From assembly GCF_029643245.1 (NCBI RefSeq), contig NZ_CP116398.1:2170001-2234000 (forward strand): a stretch of DNA of 64,000 nt, read 5' to 3'. Both the position numbers and the translations under genes were made by a program. The stretch comes from Methylomonas sp. EFPC3. GTDB taxonomy: Bacteria > Pseudomonadota > Gammaproteobacteria > Methylococcales > Methylomonadaceae. This document shows, one piece after another, positions 26,594 through 33,520 of the stretch. The notes beneath the pieces are model-generated. The model was not told where the DNA came from, ran no database searches, and worked only from the letters and a program-made list of their open reading frames with translations. How positions within the stretch are numbered: position 1 is the stretch's first letter; each line of letters starts with the position of its first letter.

Positions 26594-28369
26594 ATGAATC
26601 TGCATACCTTAGCCGGCGCCATCGCTTTGGGCCTGAGCGCCGCAACCGCCCAAGCTGTAACCACCATGCCGGCCACGACGATCAAAATCGTCGCCTTCAA
26701 CGATTTCCACGGCCAACTGGAATCGCCGGGCAATTTCCGCAACCTGCCGACCGATGCGGCTTCGACCATCCCGGTCGGCGGCGTCGATTGGATGGCCGGC
26801 TACGTGGCCGACCTGAAAGCGCAAAACCCCAGCACCATCGTCGTCTCGGCCGGCGACATCATCGGCGCCACGCCGCTGGTTTCGGCACTGTTCCATGACG
26901 AACCGACCATCGAAACCATGAACCGGCTGGGCCTGGAATTCAACGCGGTCGGCAACCACGAATTCGACGAAGGCAAGGACGAATTGAAACGGATGCAAAC
27001 CGGCGGCTGCCATCCGACCGATCCGAATAGCTGCAAAGGTGCCGAGGTCGGGACGCCGGTGCCGTTCGAGGGCGCCAAGTTCAAATTCCTGGCCGCCAAC
27101 GTGGTCGAAACCGCCAACGGCAAAACCCTGTTTCCGCAGTACGCGATAAAAGTCGTCGGCGGCGTCCGGGTCGGCTTCATTGGGATGACCTTGAAAGAAA
27201 CCCCGACCATCGTCACCCCGACCGGTGTCGCCGGCTTGACGTTTACCGACGAAGCCGCCACGGTCAATGCGTTGATCCCGAAACTGCGCGCCCGCGGCGT
27301 CGAAGCGGTCGTGGTGTTGATCCACCAAGGCGGCACGATTCCGGTCACACAGAGCGTTGCCACAATCAACAATTGCAACGGCGACCTGGCCGGTTCGCCG
27401 ATCAAAACCATCGTCAACCAACTGGACGACGAAGTGGATTTGGTGATTTCCGGCCACACCCACCAAGCTTATAACTGCCAAATCGCCAACAAAGCCGGCC
27501 GCTTGATTTCGGTGACCAGCGCCAACTCGCAAGGCCGGGTATTGACCGACATCGACGTCACGATCAACACCGCTAACGGCGAAGTCAGCGCGGTCAATGC
27601 CGAGAACATCGCGGTGGTGCGCAACAACCCGGCCATCACGCCGAATGCCGGGATCAAAACCATCGTCGACAACTACAAAGCGCTGGCCACGCCGATCGCC
27701 AACCGGGTGATCGGCACGATCAGCGCGGCGATTACCCGCACCGCAACGGCTGCCGGCGAATCCGCGCTGGGCGACGTGATCGCCGATGCCCAATTGGCGG
27801 CGACCAGCCCGGCCGGTTTCGGCAACGCCGTAGTCTCGTTCATGAATCCGGGCGGTATCCGCGCCGATTTGACCTATCCCGGCAGCAGTGCCGGGGAAGG
27901 CGACGGCAAAGTTACTTACGCCGAAGCCTTTACCGTGCAACCGTTCGGCAACACCTTGGTGACATTGACCCTGACCGGCGCCCAAATCCACACTTTGCTG
28001 GAACAGCAATTCACCGGTTGCACGGCGGGTTACCCGGCCGGCGCGCCGGCTAGCGGCCAGCCGTTCAACCGGATCATGCAAGTTTCGGGAGGCTTCAGTT
28101 ACGAGTGGTCGGAAAAAGGCACACCGTGCGATAACGTCGATCCGGCCAGCATCAAAATCAACGGCGTCGTGGTCGATCCGGCCGCCGGCTACCGGGTGAC
28201 CGTCAACAACTTCATGGCCGACGGCGGCGACCAATACTACGTGTTGACCCAAGGCAGTAATCGCTTGGGCGGCGCCTTGGATTTGGACGCCCTGGAAAGC
28301 TACTTTCTCGCCAATGGCAGCGTCAATCCCGGCCCGCGCAACCGGATCTTGTTGGCGCCGGCACCTTAA
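26594..28369 (+). CDS. Secreted 5'-nucleotidase / UDP-sugar hydrolase (UshA-like)
   Basis: 591 residues with a signal peptide (cut near AQAVTT). The N-terminal calcineurin-like domain has the dimetal motifs FNDFHGQLE, GDIIGATP, GNHEFDEG and SGHTHQAYNC. The C-terminal 5'-nucleotidase domain includes MNPGGIRADL and YAEAFTVQPFGN. It hydrolyses nucleotides in the periplasm or outside the cell to release nucleoside and phosphate. It follows a PEP-CTERM gene by 4 bases, and a strong terminator lies 30 bases after it. Confidence 0.92.
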   Translation: MNLHTLAGAIALGLSAATAQAVTTMPATTIKIVAFNDFHGQLESPGNFRNLPTDAASTIPVGGVDWMAGYVADLKAQNPSTIVVSAGDIIGATPLVSALFHDEPTIETMNRLGLEFNAVGNHEFDEGKDELKRMQTGGCHPTDPNSCKGAEVGTPVPFEGAKFKFLAANVVETANGKTLFPQYAIKVVGGVRVGFIGMTLKETPTIVTPTGVAGLTFTDEAATVNALIPKLRARGVEAVVVLIHQGGTIPVTQSVATINNCNGDLAGSPIKTIVNQLDDEVDLVISGHTHQAYNCQIANKAGRLISVTSANSQGRVLTDIDVTINTANGEVSAVNAENIAVVRNNPAITPNAGIKTIVDNYKALATPIANRVIGTISAAITRTATAAGESALGDVIADAQLAATSPAGFGNAVVSFMNPGGIRADLTYPGSSAGEGDGKVTYAEAFTVQPFGNTLVTLTLTGAQIHTLLEQQFTGCTAGYPAGAPASGQPFNRIMQVSGGFSYEWSEKGTPCDNVDPASIKINGVVVDPAAGYRVTVNNFMADGGDQYYVLTQGSNRLGGALDLDALESYFLANGSVNPGPRNRILLAPAP

Positions 28370-28398
28370 AGTTTCAGGCTAAAGCTCTGCAGCACTTT

Positions 28399-28431
28399 GC
28401 CCGCCGGTAGGCTTACGGCGGGCTTTTTTTT
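28399..28431 (+). terminator. Rho-independent terminator after the 5'-nucleotidase
   Basis: GCCCGCC (28399-28405), 11-base loop, GGCGGGC (28417-28423), then eight T residues (28424-28431). Textbook intrinsic terminator closing the PEP-CTERM/nucleotidase operon. Confidence 0.93.
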
Positions 28432-28597
28432 GCCATGAGCATTTTTAAGGTTTGATAGCCCAACACCCATCCGCAGCGATGATTACCCAAGTCGATGACA
28501 TTCCAGCTTTTGCTTACGCAAATGAGTAACACCGACCCGTTGCAGTCTATCGTCTAATCTGATTCAATGACCTCAGCCTGATGTTCACCAAGTCATA
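28432..28597. other. AT-richer spacer at the left edge of the cassette region
   Basis: Base composition falls from GC-rich to AT-richer here. No ORF with a sensible start and no recognised element. It marks the boundary between core sequence and the integron-like accessory stretch. Confidence 0.5.
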
Positions 28598-28705
28598 CTT
28601 ACTAGGTTCCGATGATACACAGAAGGGAAACCCATATGCTGATCAATAATTTATCGTTTCGAGGATCAGTTTTCGGTAGATATGCTATTAACAGCTTAAT
28701 AACTT
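28598..28705 (+). repeat. Duplicated ~105-bp module, copy A (attI-like position)
   Basis: Shares with copy B (30981-31085) an exact 20-base start, CTTACTAGGTTCCGATGATA, and an exact TTTTCGGTAGATAT (28670-28683) at almost the same offset (72 against 71 bases). Both end TAATAACT, with a diverged stretch in between. Copy A lies directly before the integron-type core GTTGGGC, as an attI region would. Confidence 0.7.
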
Positions 28706-28712
28706 GTTGGGC
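28706..28712 (+). other. Integron-type recombination core (GTTGGGC), left end of the cassette array
   Basis: Matches GTTRRRY, the 3' core cleaved by integron integrases. It sits immediately after module A and 17 bases before the first cassette ORF, the place expected for an attI or the end of a preceding attC. A 7-base match alone is weak; the call rests on the series of attC-like sites downstream. Confidence 0.5.
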
Positions 28713-28729
28713 GTCTAAGGAATCGCGCT

Positions 28730-29239
28730 TTGCTTAGCCTTGATAATCCTCGCTGGTCCGAACTTCAGCATGCCTATGGCGCTGCGGCGGACATCCCGGC
28801 GTTGTTGAAGCAACTGGCCGATCTTCCTTCGTCCGAGAATGACAACGAGCCTTGGTTCTCCATCTGGAGCGCCTTGGCCCACCAAGGCGATGTCTACTCG
28901 GCTTCATTCGCAGCGGTGCCACACGTGATTGATGCGCTCGCCTCTGCCCCATTGACGGCCGATTTCTCCTATTTTCAGTTTCCGGCCTGGGTTGAAGTCT
29001 GTCGCGCCAAGAACGGCGTTTCGGTCCCCGAAGACATTGCTCTCGCCTATTTCGAGTCGTTGTCGCGTTTGCCCGCTCTCGTGGCCGCAGCGGCCTCGCG
29101 TCAGTGGGATGAAGGCTTCCTCCGTTGCGCTCTTTCGGCGTTCGCCGCCGCAAAAGGACAACCGGCAGTTGCCGAAGCTGTTTTGGAGCTTTCGCCCGAG
29201 GTAGCCGGTGAGTTTATGGAGTGGTTCTATGAACGCTGA
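28730..29239 (+). CDS. Cassette protein 1, unknown (helical, possibly HEAT-like)
   Basis: 169 residues from a TTG start. Almost entirely helical; WFSIWSALAHQGDVYSASF and AVPHVIDALAS resemble helical-repeat proteins seen among bacterial immunity and accessory genes, but no family is assigned. No signal peptide. GC content and position between a GTTGGGC core and an attC-like site mark it as a mobile gene cassette. Function unknown. Confidence 0.65.
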   Translation: MLSLDNPRWSELQHAYGAAADIPALLKQLADLPSSENDNEPWFSIWSALAHQGDVYSASFAAVPHVIDALASAPLTADFSYFQFPAWVEVCRAKNGVSVPEDIALAYFESLSRLPALVAAAASRQWDEGFLRCALSAFAAAKGQPAVAEAVLELSPEVAGEFMEWFYER

Positions 29240-29242
29240 GAC

Positions 29243-29308
29243 GCCCAACCCGGCAGTCGAGCGGACCTGCGCAAAAAGCCGCGCAGTACGCTCACTTCTA
29301 CGTTATGC
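29243..29308 (+). repeat. attC-like site 1
   Basis: Left core GCCCAAC (29243-29249; RYYYAAC) and right core GTTATGC (29302-29308; GTTRRRY), 66 bases overall. Inside are the box TCGAGCGGAC and the complementary pair CTGCGC/GCGCAG. Begins 3 bases after the stop codon of cassette 1, the usual cassette geometry. Confidence 0.78.
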
Positions 29309-29322
29309 ATCAGGAGAGGTCC

Positions 29323-29616
29323 GTGACGGAACTCGATGACAAGTTCTTTGATCGAGCGGATGCGCACATACATCTTTCAAACGATCAGATAACCAAAGAA
29401 GCCACGAAGGGTAAGGTCAGCGCTTCAATGATGTATGCCACTGCAAGATTCAATTCATGGGTGAGCGCTACCGGTTGGAGCGACGCTCAAGAAATGGCAG
29501 CGGCAAAGGCAGAGACTATCGAGTATTTCGCGAACGAATACAGAAAGATGCTTGAGGAAAATCTCGATGACTACATCAAGAATTTTCAAAGCTATATCGG
29601 ATCGAGAGATGCATAA
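29323..29616 (+). CDS. Cassette protein 2, DUF3144 family
   Basis: 97 residues from GTG 29323, chosen because AGGAGAGG lies just upstream. The in-frame ATG at 29305 lies inside the attC right core and has no ribosome site. Resembles DUF3144 small proteins: FFDRADAHIHLSNDQ, then SASMMYATARFNSWV and a helical acidic tail. Function unknown. The TAA stop falls within the left core of the next attC-like site (GCATAAC), typical of tightly packed cassettes. Confidence 0.75.
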   Translation: MTELDDKFFDRADAHIHLSNDQITKEATKGKVSASMMYATARFNSWVSATGWSDAQEMAAAKAETIEYFANEYRKMLEENLDDYIKNFQSYIGSRDA

Positions 29617-29697
29617 CACTACGGTCGAGGCGCGGCTTCGCCGCTGGGACGCCGTGCCGGCGGGGCCGGCCCGTCGCCCCTCACCTCCACGCTAGGC
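29611..29697 (+). repeat. attC-like site 2
   Basis: Left core GCATAAC (29611-29617) and right core GCTAGGC (29691-29697), with TCGAGG...CGGCGGGGCC inner complementary sequence; 87 bases. The right core differs from GTTRRRY at one position (GCT for GTT), so excision may be impaired. Confidence 0.65.
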
Positions 29698-29705
29698 GTC
29701 AGAAC

Positions 29706-30164
29706 ATGGGCCTACTTCAGTGCATCTTCCGCTCAAACCACGGGCGTCGCATTGAGCACCCGGTGCTCGGCGAGGCACTTCTGATCCGCGCGAAGAACGG
29801 TGCCTACTGGGAGGTTGAAACTGAGGTCGCGCGAAAGGCGTTCACAGTCTCTATTGAGGCACCGGATGAAGCTGACCCGTCGCCGCAGCAAGTTGCCTTC
29901 TTCGAGCGGTACGCCAAGAACCCGAGTCTTGCTTTCTCCAGAGCTCAGCCGCTTCTCATCGCGGAGTACGAAAAGTGGCTACGGAAGCCGTTTCCCAGCG
30001 ACTGGACAGAGGCGTTCGAGTTTGTTGCCATGTCCGTCCCAGTCGCGGCAGATGAGCACAACCCGTGGGAGTTGTCGTTCGAGTGCATCCAAGATCGGGA
30101 GCGCCACTTGTTCACCTGCACGTTTGAAAGGGGCGCACCGAGCGGAGTCCAGATCGATGGCTAG
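29706..30164 (+). CDS. Cassette protein 3, unknown
   Basis: 152 residues, ATG 8 bases after the right core of attC 2. Visible segments: an N-terminal beta-rich part (HPVLGEALLIRAKNGAYWEVE) and an alpha/beta C-terminal part (AEYEKWLRKPFPSDW, DEHNPWELSFECIQDRERH). Soluble, no signal. Proteins of this kind are common integron-cassette ORFs without known function. Followed by a truncated attC-like site. Confidence 0.65.
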   Translation: MGLLQCIFRSNHGRRIEHPVLGEALLIRAKNGAYWEVETEVARKAFTVSIEAPDEADPSPQQVAFFERYAKNPSLAFSRAQPLLIAEYEKWLRKPFPSDWTEAFEFVAMSVPVAADEHNPWELSFECIQDRERHLFTCTFERGAPSGVQIDG

Positions 30165-30203
30165 TGCACCCGCAGCCAGGCATCCGGCGGACACCACACT
30201 GAC

Positions 30204-30238
30204 GCTTAACCCTTCGCTCGAGCGGACTCGGCACCGGC
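30204..30238 (+). repeat. Truncated attC-like site 3 (left half only)
   Basis: Left core GCTTAAC at 30204-30210 followed by CTCGAGCGGACTC, matching the inner box of attC 1 (TCGAGCGGAC). No right core is found before the next gene starts at 30239, so two cassettes appear fused here and would move as one. Confidence 0.55.
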
Positions 30239-30805
30239 ATGGAGAGCAGATCATTGAGTAATGTGCCTGAGATGAGGCGAGTTGCCGTTTTTGGCAACGC
30301 TGGTGGCGGCAAATCAACGCTCGCTCGGAAACTGGCTGGCATTACCGGTTTGCCGCTGCATTCACTCGACACCATTAAATACAAGCCTGGTGGCGGCGAG
30401 GCGCCTCACGACGAGTACCTTCAGATTCATTCCGAACTCGTACGCGGAGACAAATGGATCATTGACGGATTCGGCTGTGTGCCATCAGCCTGGGAACGTT
30501 TCTCGGCTGCTGACACGTTGATCTACATCGATCTACCGTTATTTACCCATTACGTCTGGGTTACAAAGCGTCTTGTAAAGGGTTTACTCGTCACACCCGA
30601 GGGGTGGCCTGAAAACAGTCCAATATGGCGCGGCACATTGAACAGCTATCGCGTACTTCGGCTCTGTCATGAAAAACTGACACCTAAGTACCGGCAGTTG
30701 GTTGCGGAGCAGGCCACTCACAAGCAAGTGCATCACTTGAGGTCCGCCAGCGCTTTAAAGGCTTTTGTCGAAGCTGTAACTAATGAGTATTCGGGTATCC
30801 GCTGA
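30239..30805 (+). CDS. Cassette protein 4, P-loop kinase (adenylate-kinase-like, topology-modulation/FlaR type)
   Basis: 188 residues; start uncertain between ATG 30239 and ATG 30272 (MRRVAVFG). Walker A is FGNAGGGKSTLARKLA near the N-terminus, followed by LPLHSLDTIKYKPGG and DKWIIDGFGCVPSAWERF, and DTLIYIDLPLF as the Walker B-like strand. This is the pattern of the small adenylate-kinase-like NTPases annotated as topology modulation protein. Substrate unknown. Follows a damaged attC and is followed by a BIME. Confidence 0.75.
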   Translation: MESRSLSNVPEMRRVAVFGNAGGGKSTLARKLAGITGLPLHSLDTIKYKPGGGEAPHDEYLQIHSELVRGDKWIIDGFGCVPSAWERFSAADTLIYIDLPLFTHYVWVTKRLVKGLLVTPEGWPENSPIWRGTLNSYRVLRLCHEKLTPKYRQLVAEQATHKQVHHLRSASALKAFVEAVTNEYSGIR

Positions 30806-30819
30806 GGCGACGCCCAAGG

Positions 30820-30899
30820 CCGTAAGGCGGATTCGCGATAGCAATCCGCCAAAACTTCGAAACGACACGGCGTTTTGCTATCGCGAAAACGCCCTACGG
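30820..30899. repeat. BIME: inverted pair of REP palindromes with loop CGCGATAGC
   Basis: Two hairpins face each other. GGCGGATT-loop-AATCCGCC (30826-30850) has loop CGCGATAGC; GGCGTTTT-loop-AAAACGCC (30869-30893) has loop GCTATCGCG, the reverse complement. Flanks CCGTAAGG and CCTACGG are also inverted copies. The stems differ by compensating changes (GATT/AATC versus TTTT/AAAA), showing that the fold is conserved. It interrupts what looks like the attC left core after cassette 4 (GCCCAAG at 30812). Confidence 0.85.
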
Positions 30900-30980
30900 T
30901 GCTGCCCATCCTTCATCAGACGAACATCGGCAATTGACAGGTATTGGTCTTCGAATCCTCGATTTCATCGAGGCAAATTG

Positions 30981-31085
30981 CTTACTAGGTTCCGATGATA
31001 TACATAGGACAAATATTATGTGAATCAATCAGCTATCGGTTCTAGCATTGGTTTTCGGTAGATATACAGAACTATCTAATAACTA
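30981..31085 (+). repeat. Duplicated ~105-bp module, copy B
   Basis: Second copy of module A (28598-28705): same first 20 bases, same TTTTCGGTAGATAT (31052-31065) and same TAATAACT end, with a diverged interior. In the position of the GTTGGGC core it has ATTATCC. It precedes the AT-rich cassette gene at 31110 and may bring a promoter or a recombination site with it. Confidence 0.7.
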
Positions 31086-31109
31086 ATTATCCAATAGGAG
31101 CTATAGAAA

Positions 31110-32066
31110 TTGGGCACTAGAGATTTCATAGACGAAATTATTCAGATTCGGGAAAGACGTTCATCTAATAGCTCGCACATTGAATCGTTTCAGCGACTAT
31201 CAAGTCTTGAACAAGCCTTCAAAGCCGCTCCAAAAGATCAGCATGAAATTATTAAATATTTCCCGATTGCTTTAGTCGCTACAATGGAAGGCTGCTTTCG
31301 AGTTATGGCCGCAGAATTGATTGATCATGGGCAGCCATTCTTTGATAACTGCGTCCAGCTATTAAAAAATCATAAAATCACATTTGAATTAATTAAAGCT
31401 TTTCAAGGGCAACAAGTCTCAGTCGGGGAATTTGTCTCACACATTGTGTCTATAAATAGTCTTTCAGATATTGATGCCTTATTGAGCACAATATTGGATA
31501 CAGAGTTTCTTAAGGAATTAAAAGATCATCGTTCTCGCTGGGACATTGAAATCCTTAAAAAGGAAGATATACCAATACTTTCAAATGCAGATACAATTTA
31601 CAAAAACGTAAGTCGTACTTTTGAGCTTAGACATATTTTCTGTCATGAAACAGCCACAAAAATAGACTTTGACTATGAAGAAATTGAAGAGTGTTTTCTT
31701 TCTGTTTCAATTTTTTTAAAAGCATCGGTCGATTACGTTACTGAAAAAATGCATCCCAATGCTCCGCTCACACAAACTGATATGAACATCCATTCTGCGG
31801 AAACATTGGATAAGGTGATAAAGGAAATAATCCAATTAAAAAACCAGATAATTCAAAAGCTATCAGAACAATCCGATAGAATATCCGAGCTTGAGTCATC
31901 CCATGAAAAATGGCTCGAGTACATGAACGCATTCTCCACTTTTAGCGCAGATGCTTACAAGGGTGGATCAATATGGCCTCTAATTTACAATACTACGGCG
32001 TCTAAGTTGGCTAACAGATACCTTGACACATTAAAGAAAGAGCTTATAAGCATTGATGAACACTAA
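31110..32066 (+). CDS. Cassette protein 5: HEPN-like domain fused to LprI-like (DUF1311) domain
   Basis: 318 residues from a TTG start with AGGAG upstream. Strikingly AT-rich compared with all neighbours, a sign of recent transfer. Residues ~1-210 are helical, with ELRHIFCHET near residue 175, an R-x4-H motif as in HEPN ribonucleases. After a coiled-coil linker (~230-265), the last ~50 residues match the LprI/DUF1311 pattern: SSHEKWLEYMNAF then YKGGSIWPLIYNT. There is no signal peptide, although LprI proteins are normally exported lysozyme inhibitors. A role in RNA cleavage or phage defence is inference only. Confidence 0.7.
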   Translation: MGTRDFIDEIIQIRERRSSNSSHIESFQRLSSLEQAFKAAPKDQHEIIKYFPIALVATMEGCFRVMAAELIDHGQPFFDNCVQLLKNHKITFELIKAFQGQQVSVGEFVSHIVSINSLSDIDALLSTILDTEFLKELKDHRSRWDIEILKKEDIPILSNADTIYKNVSRTFELRHIFCHETATKIDFDYEEIEECFLSVSIFLKASVDYVTEKMHPNAPLTQTDMNIHSAETLDKVIKEIIQLKNQIIQKLSEQSDRISELESSHEKWLEYMNAFSTFSADAYKGGSIWPLIYNTTASKLANRYLDTLKKELISIDEH

Positions 32067-32147
32067 ACCACATTTAGGCCGACGCCGAGAAGCTCGGCGG
32101 CTACGAGGCAAGGTCATTGGTGACGCGGCTTATGTATAGCGTTATGT
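32062..32147 (+). repeat. attC-like site after cassette 5
   Basis: Right core GTTATGT (32141-32147). Left core ACTAAAC (32062-32068) is an imperfect match and overlaps the stop codon of the gene before. An inner hairpin GCCGAG/CTCGGC lies at about 32083-32098. Plausible but the weakest of the complete sites. Confidence 0.55.
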
Positions 32148-32156
32148 GAACAGAAC

Positions 32157-32218
32157 GGGGTCAGGTCTAGGAATTAAGCATCATTGAAAGGTTTTGCTAT
32201 ATTCCTAGACCTGACCCC
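32157..32218. repeat. 18-bp perfect inverted repeat in an ORF-less cassette
   Basis: Arms GGGGTCAGGTCTAGGAAT (32157-32174) and its exact complement (32201-32218) enclose 26 bases; CCTTTT follows on the plus strand. It could act as a terminator. The GGGGTCAGGTC arm is of a type often seen near IS200/RAYT-like elements, so a small mobile palindrome is another possibility. It lies between two attC right cores with no gene. Confidence 0.75.
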
Positions 32219-32251
32219 CTTTTCTCTGAGTTCATGCCCATGCTGGGCGTA

Positions 32252-32334
32252 CACCAACGTATCAACTTGACCCCAAAAAGCTCAGCTCCTGTCGTCGCTA
32301 CGCTTTTCGGGTCAAGTTATACTTATCGTTAGGC
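32252..32334 (+). repeat. attC-like site with GTTAGGC core
   Basis: Left core CACCAAC (32252-32258), right core GTTAGGC (32328-32334). Strong inner complementarity: AACTTGACCC (32264-32273) with GGGTCAAGTT (32309-32318), continued by AAAAAGC/GCTTTT. About 83 bases with typical attC architecture. Confidence 0.75.
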
Positions 32335-32362
32335 CATATCATTAATATATCGGGAAAACTCC

Positions 32363-32887
32363 ATGTTTTTATACGAATTATTTTTTAGCGTGACTACTGG
32401 CTTTATGGGTTCACTGCTTGTGGTCTTATTCCTTTATCGACTCAAGCCAAAGCTCGACATCTCACCTTATATTGCCGAGCAGCCGACACATGATTCAACA
32501 CCAATGTTCGGTTTCAAGATCATCAATCGGACCCCATATCCATTAGTCGATATACGAATTGAACTCGTGCTTGTCACTCCTGTAAACGTAAATGGTGGAG
32601 CTGTAAAATCTGCCACAGCCCTACAATTAACGAGAAACGATTTTTTTCAGCTAGGAAAGTTTGATGCTAATGACCGCGAAGCAGATTACGCGCTACGCGT
32701 CGGATGCTCGCAAGATATTCGTAGTCTTTGGCTCTCGGACACTCAGGATTTGCGAATCAATGTCATCGCCAGACACTCTTTATCTGGGTTTTGCGCAGTC
32801 AAATCATACATATTTCATACTAAGGCGGACATTAAGCCGGGTAAGCATGTTTTCGGTAATAGCCTCAAAGTCGAGCCCGTGGACTAA
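32363..32887 (+). CDS. Cassette protein 6, membrane-anchored, unknown
   Basis: 174 residues. One N-terminal membrane helix (ELFFSVTTGFMGSLLVVLFLY) then a basic stop-transfer RLKPK and a beta-rich soluble domain (GFKIINRTPYPLVDIRIELV, DLRINVIARHSLSGF). The soluble part has an immunoglobulin-like look with an F-K-I-I-N-R strand, but no family is recognised. The positive segment after the helix predicts a cytoplasmic domain. AT-richer than the chromosome and bounded by attC-like sites on both sides. Confidence 0.7.
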   Translation: MFLYELFFSVTTGFMGSLLVVLFLYRLKPKLDISPYIAEQPTHDSTPMFGFKIINRTPYPLVDIRIELVLVTPVNVNGGAVKSATALQLTRNDFFQLGKFDANDREADYALRVGCSQDIRSLWLSDTQDLRINVIARHSLSGFCAVKSYIFHTKADIKPGKHVFGNSLKVEPVD

Positions 32888-32893
32888 CATGGC

Positions 32894-32971
32894 GCTCAAC
32901 CGGAGCGCGGTTATAATGCGGATTTGTTTATTCAGCTTCCCGTGCCGCGCCCGGTTAGCTTAACGTTAGGC
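32894..32971 (+). repeat. attC-like site after cassette 6
   Basis: Left core GCTCAAC (32894-32900), right core GTTAGGC (32965-32971), 78 bases. Inner boxes CGGAGCGCGG and CCGCGCCCGG are complementary. The best-formed attC of the array; the next ORF begins 3 bases after it. Confidence 0.85.
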
Positions 32972-32974
32972 TAC

Positions 32975-33494
32975 ATGTCTCCGACGATTGTGATCCGAGC
33001 CGTTGCTGCGTCAGACCAGCATGAGTTCATTTTGGCTGCACGACGAAGCCGTGAGCTTCATCGGCCATGGACATCGGCGCCTTGCGATGAAGCGACGTTC
33101 ACGCGATACCTTGCCCGCTTTGATGCCCGGAACAACTTTGGCTTCGTGGTCGTGCTTGCGAAGTCCGGGGAACTCGTTGGTGCGATCAACCTCACGAACG
33201 TGGTCTACGGGCTGTTTCAGAGCGGCTACCTCGGCTACTTCGCATTCCAGGGCCATGAAGGCCGTGGTTACATGAAGCGGGGTTTGTCTCTTGTCGTACG
33301 CCACGCCTTCCGCGAGCTCAGGCTACATCGCCTGGAAGCGAACATTCAGCCTGGTAATCTAGCCTCAATCGCACTTGTTCGCGCCTGCGGCTTTCAGGCA
33401 GGAAGGCTACTCGCCTGCGTATCTCAAGCTCGGCGGCCGCTGGCGCGACCACGAGCGCTGGGCGCTGGTGCGGGGCCGCCCAAATACAGCCTAA
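32975..33494 (+). pseudogene. GNAT acetyltransferase (RimJ/RimL-like) interrupted by a +1 frameshift
   Basis: The ATG at 32975 begins a GNAT protein: RAVAASDQHEF, LVGAINLTNVVYGLFQSGYLGYF and EGRGYMKRGLSLVVRHAF (acetyl-CoA loop region). After ALVRACGFQA the frame is lost. Removing one G at about 33401 restores EGYSPAYLKLGGRWRDHERW, the usual family C-terminus, ending at TAA 33492-33494 inside the next attC core. Total length is 3n+1, consistent with a single-base insertion. As written, translation continues to 33718 through unrelated sequence. A sequencing error is the main alternative. Confidence 0.85.
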
Positions 33495-33520
33495 CATGTC
33501 GGTCAACCCGAGCCTGCACG
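33489..33520 (+). repeat. Truncated attC-like site (left half) overlapping a lipoprotein start
   Basis: GCCTAAC (33489-33495) followed by ATGTCGGTCAACCCGAGCC, the left-hand sequence typical of attC. No right half with a GTTRRRY core follows; instead the lipoprotein reading frame begins at the ATG right after the core. The stop of the acetyltransferase lies in this core. Confidence 0.55.

Noticed and set aside
26609-28252. 547-residue frame antisense to the 5'-nucleotidase
   Set aside because: Shadow of the UshA-like gene; composition (Arg, Gly, His, Phe excess) is that of antisense GC-rich sequence.
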